Source of the DNA: Melanopsichium pennsylvanicum
Lineage: Eukaryota; Basidiomycota; Ustilaginomycetes; Ustilaginales
Length of the DNA stretch: 64,000 nucleotides
Assembly (NCBI GenBank): GCA_900208305.1
Contig: OAPG01000022.1
Span: 124,001-188,000, forward strand
Direction: 5' to 3'
A program made the translations under genes and the position numbers. This document shows, one piece after another, positions 30,978-41,311 of this stretch; the stretch's first letter is position 1; each line of letters begins with the position of its first letter. The notes beneath the pieces are model-generated. The model was not told the DNA's origin. It searched no databases and worked only from the letters and a program-made list of their open reading frames with translations.

Positions 30978-32294
30978 ATGTCCAGGTCCAGCACAACAGG
31001 CAGTGTGCTCCGCTCGCTTCAACATCTCAACCCACCAACCAAGGGCTCCAAATTCGCTGTCAGGGCGCCCTCCCACGCCGCACACCAACCTAAATTCGTT
31101 CAGCCCAAGGACCGTATTCCATTTTGGAATATTGTCCCCGGTGATCACGTCAAGCTCAGATGCGGTCGTGTCGGTCAGAAAGAAGGCCTCGACTCCAATG
31201 ATAAGCTTCGTGGCGAGGGCATCGTCGTCAGTATCGACAGGCAGAAGAATTGGGTTTGGCTCAGGGATGTCGACGACAACAACAAGCTTGCGCCAAAATC
31301 GCTTCGCCATATCGTTCCTCGTTTCGTCGACCCACTTCAACCCGAAAAGGGCTATGGTCCCAATACAACAGAGATTCCTCGTCCCGTTCACTACTCCAAC
31401 GTCATGCTCAAGATTCCCGGCTCGGATCAGTACGCAGTGCGACTCTCCCGTTCTGCAGCAAAATACCACAAGCGTAAAGGCATGTGGGTCTGGAAGCGCT
31501 TCGCAACCATCAAAGCTTCCGATGACAAGCTCCGCGACACCGGCAAGGCTTTTGAAAAAGTCGAGGTGCCTTGGCCCACCCTTCCTGGAAAGCGCAAGCA
31601 TCTTGATTCCACCATGAGCGACCGTAATGTCGTCGAGGCCGAGTCTTGGGCTCCATGGAGACCTGAGGATCCTGTTCTGCTTCCAGAGCGCAAGGGCATT
31701 ACTTCGCCTCAGTCCGAACGTCGAGCAGCACTTCTCGCTCTTCATCGCAGCAACCTCGACTCCCAAAGGGTCGCCGAAGCTGGCCCTTCCGCACCCGCCG
31801 ACGCCCTTGGCTCCTACGCTGGCTTCAAGCAAGCCCGTGCCAAGCCACCCCCCATCGCCCAGCCCCCCACACCAGCAGAGACAATCCGACTCCGCACTGA
31901 TGCAGCGTCCAAATGGGCAAGCGGCGATGCCATCCAGGCGCACCGTCAAGAAGGTGGTCTTGCTTTTCTCTGGCGTGATTACCTGGACATCGCTCCACAA
32001 CAGGGCCCAGCAAGCGGTGGCGACTGGAGCGAGTTGCCCGATCTTACGCACGAAGGCGGCTTGGATGCACGCAGAAGCCCAAATGATGGCCGTCTCACTG
32101 ACGGCGTCAGCCGCAACGATGTGGATCGTATGCCTATTGAGCTGCTCATGGCCAAGGATCTGGCCAACGAATCCGGTCTCAAATGGAGAATGAGGAGATG
32201 GCAGGACAAGCAGGCCGAAAAGCAACGGGAGACCATCAAGCAGCAGAAAGCACGCTCGAAATTACTCAAGGAACTCGACGCTCTCAAGATCTGA
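30978..32294 (+). CDS. mrpl40: Mitochondrial large-subunit ribosomal protein uL24m (KOW domain)
   Basis: 438 residues, single exon. The N-terminus (MSRSSTTGSVLRSLQHL) is basic and suits mitochondrial import. A KOW/uL24 domain spans about 53-110 (PGDHVKLRCGRVGQKEG, GEGIVVSIDRQKNWVWLRD). Further conserved-looking blocks follow (PRPVHYSNVMLKIPG; WKRFATIKAS). uL24 proteins bind the 5' end of large rRNA early in assembly; fungal mitochondrial members (yeast Mrpl40) carry long C-terminal extensions as here, with a basic coiled tail at the C-terminus (RRWQDKQAEKQRETIKQQ). The start is the ATG at 30978 (A at -3: ACAATG); the frame begins six bases earlier with a non-ATG codon. Confidence 0.88.
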   Translation: MSRSSTTGSVLRSLQHLNPPTKGSKFAVRAPSHAAHQPKFVQPKDRIPFWNIVPGDHVKLRCGRVGQKEGLDSNDKLRGEGIVVSIDRQKNWVWLRDVDDNNKLAPKSLRHIVPRFVDPLQPEKGYGPNTTEIPRPVHYSNVMLKIPGSDQYAVRLSRSAAKYHKRKGMWVWKRFATIKASDDKLRDTGKAFEKVEVPWPTLPGKRKHLDSTMSDRNVVEAESWAPWRPEDPVLLPERKGITSPQSERRAALLALHRSNLDSQRVAEAGPSAPADALGSYAGFKQARAKPPPIAQPPTPAETIRLRTDAASKWASGDAIQAHRQEGGLAFLWRDYLDIAPQQGPASGGDWSELPDLTHEGGLDARRSPNDGRLTDGVSRNDVDRMPIELLMAKDLANESGLKWRMRRWQDKQAEKQRETIKQQKARSKLLKELDALKI

Positions 32295-32444
32295 AATGTG
32301 TCTCATTGGCCCATATTATCGGGACCTGCCCTCTTTGTTCATTGATCCAACTTTTGCAATCACAGCTCGTGTCACGACTTTGAGCATTGTGCCAGATGAC
32401 GCCAAATGGTGTTTAAAATCGGTTTGGTTGATTGAGTGTAAGAA

Positions 32445-34022
32445 TCACTTACTGGCTTCGGTAACAAGCTGCTTTGCCGCGGGCGACCTCCTGAGCACTG
32501 CCTGCTGCACTCTTTTGAGGAGACGAATCATCAATAGCGGATCTCCCCGCCCAGTGATTTGCTTGAATGCATACAGGAAGAAGCTTGACACCAGAACAAG
32601 GCTGATGACGTCCAACGCCAGTCGGGCGCTGAGGTTGACCAGTGCTATGAGGATCCGCACTGGCGAGGTCAACAGGTTGAAAGCGGCATTACTGCGGTTT
32701 GATTCACTTCCTTCGGCAAGGAAGCTGGGAGCCAAGGCTTCGCCTCGAGGGCCTCGAGCCGCGGCGTTAAGACCAATAAGCTGTCTGACATCGTCAACGA
32801 TATTCATGATGGCACTGTAGAGGCGTGCACTACTCGATTGACCTGCGCCTAAGCGTAATCGGCGTGGAGCATCTGCGCCACCGCCTGATGAACGGCTCTC
32901 AACACGATTAAGGCGCTCGTGAAGTGCGGCAAGCGATGCTTGAATAGACTGAAGTGCCATTTCCATCTCGGGTCGCGGTTGCTGCTGAGCTGTGCCTGCA
33001 TTGGATGGAGGACGCGGGGGATATACGGGTACTGGCCCTGTTCTTGTTCCAACTGAACGGCCGCCGACAGATGAAGCAGCATACGTGCTGCGTTGATAGT
33101 GGCCCGGTTCGCCTTGGCGAGGGTAATTGGATCCAGCTACAGAGGCGGCGGTAGATTGGGGGCCGTACTGGGAACGCGAGTAGCCGCCTTGCAACGAAGG
33201 TGGGCCTCGAGGGCGAAGACTCTGAGAAGTATCATGCGGAGCAGAGCGCGAAGGTGGGCCTCTGTTGAAGCCTTCAGTTGCTGAGATGGAGCCTGCTCGA
33301 GGCCCAGGTCGATATGACTGGACGGATGGCGGTGCGTGCGAGCTCGGGTGACGAGGTGCGCCTCTAAAAGGCCCAGGTTGAGAACCGAGACGGTCGTCTT
33401 CGGAAGAGTCGTCTTCAGACTCTGATGCAATTGGTGTTCTTCCTGGTGAGATTGCGGCGTCGTCCCCGCCGCGAGTGGCGGCGGTGCTTGTTCCTGTGAT
33501 GGAGGATGCATTTGGAGCAAGATGGCGGAGAAGTTGAGATTGGGATTGGCGAGAGGGAGCCGATGTGTGTTGATGAAGTCCCATGGGATCGAGACGCTGG
33601 TGATCATCGGTATCTGTGTCGGTGACGGACTCTTCGTCAGAGTCAACCTGAGCCAAAGAGCCTTCCATGACACGTTGTGCCACCTGACCCGAGAAGTTTT
33701 CGAGCTCTTGAATGAGGGAAGCCGCCTGTGGACGATCGCTGTATCGTCGCAGGATTCGGAGCATGGATTCTACGTACAACTGCTTTGCATCTCGCGGAGG
33801 AAGACCGCTGACTTTTGACCAGGCATCCCATTTTGCTCTCCCTAGCATGTCAAGCATGCCGGGACGCTTTGATGAGACGTCGCCTTCGGTGGCTTGTTTG
33901 TATAGACTGTAGAGAGCCAGTTTTTCCTCGTATGAGGTTTGAATGGGACCAGACTTTGGGAGTGACTGGACCATGTCGACAGTCTTGACGAAGAGGGCAT
34001 CTATAATATCGGCGCTGCTCAT
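32445..34022 (-). CDS. Tail-anchored acyl-CoA-binding-domain protein (ACBD5/Atg37-like)
   Basis: The protein has 525 residues. An acyl-CoA-binding domain fills about 1-105, with the diagnostic LYSLYKQATEGD and KWDAWSKVSG motifs. A long Ser/Pro/Arg-rich disordered middle contains a short helical stretch (MEMALQSIQASLAALHERL). A hydrophobic segment near 462-488 (ALDVISLVLVSSFFLYAF) is followed by a short tail. N-terminal ACB plus a C-terminal membrane anchor is the layout of ACBD4/5 and yeast Atg37, peroxisomal membrane proteins acting in pexophagy and organelle contact. Orthology is inferred from layout. The head-to-head neighbour is PEX3. The last codons read GCC AGT AAG TGA, so a consensus donor (GTAAGT) overlaps the stop; an alternative spliced C-terminus is possible but unsupported. 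Confidence 0.85.
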   Translation of the reverse strand: MSSADIIDALFVKTVDMVQSLPKSGPIQTSYEEKLALYSLYKQATEGDVSSKRPGMLDMLGRAKWDAWSKVSGLPPRDAKQLYVESMLRILRRYSDRPQAASLIQELENFSGQVAQRVMEGSLAQVDSDEESVTDTDTDDHQRLDPMGLHQHTSAPSRQSQSQLLRHLAPNASSITGTSTAATRGGDDAAISPGRTPIASESEDDSSEDDRLGSQPGPFRGAPRHPSSHAPPSVQSYRPGPRAGSISATEGFNRGPPSRSAPHDTSQSLRPRGPPSLQGGYSRSQYGPQSTAASVAGSNYPRQGEPGHYQRSTYAASSVGGRSVGTRTGPVPVYPPRPPSNAGTAQQQPRPEMEMALQSIQASLAALHERLNRVESRSSGGGADAPRRLRLGAGQSSSARLYSAIMNIVDDVRQLIGLNAAARGPRGEALAPSFLAEGSESNRSNAAFNLLTSPVRILIALVNLSARLALDVISLVLVSSFFLYAFKQITGRGDPLLMIRLLKRVQQAVLRRSPAAKQLVTEASK

Positions 34023-34832
34023 GATGCACGATGATGGGCAATGACAGCCAGACGGATTAAAGGGTGAAAAGAGGTGGCCAATGCGAAGAAAGCCAAAGAG
34101 GCCTGAGTGTGTTGAGAGCGGTCAAGCGGTAGGTCGAGGATATCAATTGAGGGAAGGAGCAGATCGTAAAAGCTATTTAGGTCGCTTTTATTGACTAGAC
34201 GGTGGTGAGTGCTGCCAGCAAGTAGCTTAGGTTGAGAAGAAACTTGATAAGCAAGGTAAAGAAGGGAAAGAATCAGGTGTTGAAGAACATCAAGCGGGCA
34301 ACAGATGTGGAGTGAGCCATTTCCCCAAACCCCACAAAACACTGTGTCACACACACACACACATACACACACACAACTTGAATCATCCCGACACCACCAG
34401 CCAAGATTACGACCATGACCACCACCAAATCATGGAATCGGTTACAATACGCAGTTTTTAACTGTACATTCCCAAAGCTGCGCTAAGCCAACCAACCGTT
34501 CCATGACTCGAGAGACGCGTCGTAACAGAATTTGTGTCGGTGAAAGTTGGGCAGGAAATGTGCGCTTTCAATCCAAACTTAGCCGGTTACCCGAATCGAA
34601 AAAAATGCGCTTTGATGCCGTACGAGTAAAGAGCCTCCCTCTCTTGAGTGTGGCAGCACAGACACCTTCCACCAACACTCGGAAACTTGTCCCAATTCGG
34701 CTTCTTCGGCGTCTGTCCTCGCATGCCTTACCCTCTCCTCCATTCATGATTCTGCGCTTTCACCATTGATCAACCAGAAGCTCCCCATAATCAAACGTTC
34801 CGACGACGTCCCCCTTTGCCCCCTTGTCAAAC
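34023..34832. other. Bidirectional promoter region between ACBD5/Atg37-like gene and PEX3
   Basis: 810 bp shared by two peroxisomal genes. It contains a CA repeat at about 34348-34375 and one ACGCGT (MCB-type) hexamer at 34515-34520. No other gene recognised. Confidence 0.55.
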
Positions 34833-36709
34833 ATGACGAGTTGGTGGAGGAAGACGTCGCGCTACCTCTCATCCCATTCCAATATCTTCATCTTCACAGG
34901 AGGTCTCTTAGGCGGTGCTTATCTGGTATCCCAGTATGCCATCTCCAAGTTCCAACAAATACAGGAAAAGCTCGTCAACGACAGGAATGCAAAAGAAAAG
35001 TAAGTCTGCCCTCGTTCACTTGGTTTCGTTGCCTGTCTGCTGAAATTCCATCAATCCTCTTACCCCTCAACAGTCTCCGTCGAAGATTCGCTCAGAACCA
35101 GGAGGATTGCACCTTTACTGTTCTCGCTTTGCTTCCCACGCTAGGTGATCAGCTTTTTGCCAAGCATGATGTAGAGCACCTCACAGACAGCCTGCGTTCG
35201 CAAGCTGCGCCTCCAGTTCAACCTTCGTCCGTCCAACACTCCAGTCCTAGCCCATCCCTCGACCCACAACAAAACGGATCACACCCATCTGAAGCCGGTC
35301 CACAGCTTATGCCGCATGCGCAACAGCCAAAGGTCATAGGTACAGAATCCGCAGAGCCTTCTTTTCCTGTATCCGACCAGCTCACAAATTCAGTGGACCC
35401 AAAACATTCCGATACACCTTCGCCTCAGCTCAACCCGCTTGCCAGATCTTTCGTCCCCGGTACCTTTGCTGCAACCGCAAGCCCTCAGCCTGTCACTTCC
35501 GCTAGCAGCATGAACTCAAATCCGCTGATCGAACAGAAGCCCGATACTCAGGCGGCGATTCCAAATGCAAATACGGGATCCGAGACCGCGCTCTCGTCAA
35601 GCGCCAACTCGACACCGACGACGTTTGCGGCCCTCGCGTCCAAGCCAACAGAACCGAGTCAGCAGACGGAAGAAGCGCCTGAGAACGCCTTGGCTCCTGC
35701 TCAGCCAGATCAATCCCATTTGAACGCACAAGAGCAACGAAACAGGATACTGGCCGAGAGGCAAGCCAAGCTTCGTCTTTGGAACGATCTCAAGTTGACC
35801 GCATTTACCCGCACCATCACTTCGCTATACTGCGTTGTTCTTCTGACATTGCAGACTCACATCCAGCTCAATCTCATCGGCAGATTTGCCTACCTCGCTT
35901 CAGTCCAAGCTCAGGCACGTGAATCAGGTGATCTCGTCAATTCGCCATCCGCATCCAATCTCGATCTTTCTCGTGGCCTCGATCACGACACTGAACGCCT
36001 CTACCTCACTTTCAGCTGGTGGTTTCTCCATCGAGGTTGGGACCGATTGTCGGACCGTGTCTCCGTCGCGATTGAGAAGGCATTCGCTCCGCTCTCCGTC
36101 AAAGCCCAGCTTTCAATGTCCGACTTAAGGGCTTTGCTCAACGACGTCCGCTACCTCATCGAGCACGATGCATCAGCTGCTTCGAATTCCACCGAGCAGC
36201 CCACATGGAAACGTAACAGCTTTTTGGATGTCCTCTTCCCCAGCTCGATCGATGAGGAAGTCGAAGTTCTCGTTGGTGCAGGCGCGCTGGATGCCCACTC
36301 TGCGCAACTCGGCCTGGCCACAAACGATAAGCTTCGAGCACTTCTCGATGAAACAAAAGATGTCATCGAGTCTCAGGATTTCGGCACCATCCTTGCTCTC
36401 TGCATCGACCGTGTCTTTGAGACCTTCTTCGACAGCCTCAATCCGACTTTTGGCATTCAAAGGACCGGCAAGCTTGACTCCACCACTCAGATCGAGCCAA
36501 TCTCAGCAATAGAGTCCCGCTTCCAGGAGATCACTGAAGAGATGCAGCACGGTAAGCGTGTTCGTCTAGCGTCTCTCTTCCCTCTTGTCTCACGACAAAG
36601 TCAGATGGCCATCCGTGGTGTTCCCAACGAATACATCGAGGCTCTCGCCGATTCCAAGGAGCTTCGAGCTTTCTCTGCCGTGCTTTACGTGGCCTGGTCT
36701 ATTCTGTAA
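34833..36709 (+). CDS. pex3: Peroxin-3 (PEX3)
   Basis: Two exons, 34833-34999 and 35074-36709, encode 600 residues. The intron 35000-35073 (74 nt; GTAAGT ... CTCAACAG) joins NDRNAKE to NLRRRFAQNQEDC in frame; an in-frame TAA at its start shows splicing is needed. The N-terminus has the Pex3 pattern of basic residues then a membrane anchor (MTSWWRKTSRYLSSHSN, then IFIFTGGLLGGAYLVSQYAI, about 17-38). The hallmark LRRRFAQNQEDCTFTVLALL follows. The C-terminal block (PLVSRQSQ, PNEYIEAL, ELRAFSAVLYVAW) is also typical. A Ser/Pro/Gln-rich insert of roughly 170 residues (about 90-260) makes it longer than yeast Pex3 (441). Pex3 docks Pex19 and inserts peroxisomal membrane proteins, and it takes part in pexophagy receptor regulation. 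Confidence 0.95.
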
Positions 36710-36875
36710 AAGTATCTTGCTTGTCTACTTAATCTCACCATCATCAGCATCAATTACAAATTCCAACCCTTCTTTCGCACCCGTGCATCAGGCTTCGGAG
36801 GACGTTGTGTCTTTGCTTCGGATCAGTATTGATTTCTAGAAGTACAGTGGGCGTAACTCTGAAACGGCATGAGCT

Positions 36876-38449
<1,574 letters not shown>

Positions 38450-39616
38450 TCTTGGGGACCAGTGATTTCCTCCGTCGATCTCGATGCTAATTATGCTTGG
38501 TGCAGCGCGGCAGTCGAGTATGACCCAAAATCGAGAGCTGTCAGAGGCAAAATGGCTGCTGAGTATTCTCGCGGCGGTGTTGATGATGAAAGTGGTGAAG
38601 GTGGAAGGAGACTTTCAGCAACGCACAGATTAAGATTTGCAAGCCGTGTCTTCTCGACACGTGACAGATAAGTGCAAGCTGTTAAATTCGGTACCGTATA
38701 TTCGCTGAAAAGACTGTAGCTGGCCATGATACTCTAGCAAGTGTACATCTATGTCCGATCGACCACATCTTGATGAGGTTGCAGAGCATCACCCGGACCG
38801 CGGGCACTTTCGAGAAGACGCAGTTGGTTCACCGGGCTAAGGAAGATCCCTCGTGCAAGCATGTCGGGGAAATAGTGAAGTGAAAATTGCTCAAGCAACC
38901 CAAAGAGGCCACCTCGAGCAGCCACCCAGCAATATTCATAAAAAAAATTCAGCATAAGTGTGCCGGGGACCGTGAGATGCGACTTTAAAAGCTTTTTTAT
39001 GTGGTTCAGCCGACTTCTCCTTGAAAAAGATCAAATCAAGATCACAATGCTCAACAGATAATCCTGTATCGTGACTTATGAACGTCTGAGCAGCCACACG
39101 TGGATACCTGTGGAAGCCACTTGCTAGGAAAGTGGCTCAGGGATGACAAGCCAGCCATTGAAAGTATGTCCACAGCTTCTCAGAGATTTGCCCAGAATTA
39201 TCTCTCATCTTCTTTGCCCCCTAATATGATGAACACAATGATCTGTTCTGACGAAAACTAGCACAAAAACTTGAGCGTAGGATCATTGGCAAATCAAGGA
39301 TTCGGACAAAAAAGAGCATGGCTGCTCAGCGACACCAGCCAAGCGGCCACCCGGTCGCAAATGGCTTCACAATTGAGTTTTCGAATAGAATGCATTTCTA
39401 GGTAATTGCAAAATTCAATTACAAGTTAAAAGTCGCCTCTTTAAGTATTCCGAAAACCAGTTATGGCGGCACCGCTGGCTCGCCACCCACCGGACGACCT
39501 ATAGCTTTTTCACGACTTTTTTTTCGGTCTGGGCACAACGATGCTTACGTTTGTTTCTCGAATTTAGGATTTATTCTCAGCAAGTGGTTTAGCCGATAGC
39601 ACCAAATTTATTCAAG

Positions 39617-39646
39617 GAGTAAAAAAAAGCTTTGCTTTTTTAACTC
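39617..39646. repeat. Inverted repeat, A/T-rich hairpin
   Basis: GAGT-A8-GC, spacer TTT, GC-T6-AACTC: the two arms pair almost fully. No flanking gene explains it. Confidence 0.65.
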
Positions 39647-39952
39647 GAATTGAACAGGCCAAAAGCGGGAATGGACATCTTATGAAGTTTGAATGGGCTA
39701 GTAAGGAATATGCACATGATGTTTATGAACAGTTCAAATCTTATGTTATTACGCCACCACGTGAACAAAAACGTATCAACACTAGTGGAAATGAAAATAT
39801 TACATGGTGCTTTCAAACGAGAGAAAGGCTAGCATACCGTTCCCCTCCCATACCTCGACAACAAAAAAAGTTCGAACTTGGAGCCGGCGGGAATGAGTGG
39901 AATGGGCCAATTTGCCCCAACGCATCGAACATGGCTCCATGGACAACATTTC

Positions 39953-40026
39953 GTTTTTTGTTTTGTTTTTTTTTTTTTTTTTTTTTGTTTTTTGTTTTTT
40001 GTTTTTTGTTTTTTTTTTTTCTTTTT
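39953..40026 (+). repeat. T-rich simple repeat with TTTTTTG units
   Basis: About 74 bases of T runs interrupted by single G at roughly 7-base steps, ending CTTTTTAC. Confidence 0.85.
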
Positions 40027-41058
40027 ACATTTTGCTCAAAATCAGCTTTAAAGCTGTCGAGCAAATACATATGTGAAAGAGCGGTGATGACTGCTTTCGG
40101 AAAGGCAGCCAAGCAGAGACCTCCGTCGTGGGCGGCGGCTCCATCAAAGCACCCAGCCGCCACCATAGGTGGCTCAAAGGATCTTTGCCCGGACCATTGC
40201 GATTGCTTTTTTGCGAAATTATTGTCATATTTATGACTCTTGGTATTAATTAGCTATGTTTTCAAGTGTGGCAAACATTCATATTGACAAACTTCGCGCC
40301 TTAATTTGATCATGTCCGTGTCTGAGCTCGTCTAGTCATGATTTATCGCGACAGCATTGATCATAGCTGCAGTGGACCAAGAAACCTTTTACAAAGCCAC
40401 GCAATGTAGTTTCTCCGGACCGTGCATAGAAGCCAACCTAACAATATAGTAGCGGAAAAAAGATCGCTTCTCTTGTTCGACTCTGTGCCTTTGTGAAAAA
40501 TCTCGACTTCAGGGCAACGCAGCTTTACAACTATTTGACAGTCCCAACCCCCTTTGGAATCTTAGAAAACGAGTAAATACCGTAAATGATTTGCAGCTCG
40601 GCCACAAGGGCCCTTATCTGACCGTTTTGCCGACAGGAAGATAAGTCTTGACAGAAATTATTCCCAAGGAAGCAGATCAAGCTTTGATTTTCAGTCATTT
40701 TGACTATTAAGAGCTTACAATTCAAATTGATAAGAAAAATTAGTTGGCATATCCGTACACGCAGCCACCCTCCTGGTAATTGTTATTGAGCAGCAAAAGG
40801 TGTATGCGGGATGGCTTATTCACCCCTTTAAGACGATAACAGACATAAGTAAAAGAAACTTCAATAAGCCGATTAGGATAACACGCCGTAGCCCTAGCTT
40901 CGTAAACGACTCCTCTTCGCCTTTTTGGACGACACGAGTATTTCGAATTGCCTGAGCGACTTATGTTTGAAAAAGAGTGAATTTAGCTCGAGGTCGCCTA
41001 GCAGATGCGGTCCGCCAAAGAGCCTCGGACCATGGCTCACCCGCTCAGCCACCCTAAG

Positions 41059-41080
41059 AGCCACCCCCGACCGGGTGGCT
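41059..41080. repeat. Perfect 8-bp inverted repeat (AGCCACCC/GGGTGGCT)
   Basis: AGCCACCC at 41059-41066 pairs with GGGTGGCT at 41073-41080 across a 6-base loop CCGACC. Further copies of the same word flank it on both sides (CAGCCACCC at about 41046; GGGTGG at 41087). Confidence 0.8.
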
Positions 41081-41311
41081 TTCATTGGGTGGTCGCGGGG
41101 CCCTGAGATTCCGCAAGTAAAGCGCAAGTTTCATCTTCCAGCTTTTCAGACAGCCATCACGGACGCTTCACGAACGGGTAACAGGCTCCAGACCCTGGTC
41201 TCATTTTTGAACGATGAAAAGCGATGTTGTTCGACTCTGACTTACGGCATATTAATGCAATGATGCTCGACTGATCGGACAAGTGTTTGCTTGAATGGGA
41301 GCTGACCTCAG

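Larger units (their letters stand above)
38450..41311. other. 2.9-kb gene-free region with dispersed GCCACC and CGGACC words
   Basis: No recognisable gene. The base composition is more AT-rich and patchy than the rest. The word GCCAC(C), or its complement GTGGC, recurs at about 38927, 38935, 39096, 39114, 39135, 39344, 39483, 40156, 40171, 40763, 41048, 41060 and 41075. CGGACC or its complement recurs at about 38797, 40193, 40416, 40990 and 41026. A T-rich (TTTTTTG)n tract lies at 39953-40026. Hairpins lie at 39617-39646 and 41059-41080. The most proximal ~200 bp before 38450 should hold the rvb1 promoter. The rest could be a degenerated repeat island. Confidence 0.5.

Noticed and set aside
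32420..32450. Consensus 5' splice site overlapping the stop of the ACBD5/Atg37-like gene
   Set aside because: No acceptor with a good pyrimidine tract follows before the convergent uL24m gene, so I kept the simple stop.
40438..40500. Possible second tRNA, from a GTTCGACTC-like B box near 40475
   Set aside because: No matching acceptor, D or anticodon stems could be formed around it.
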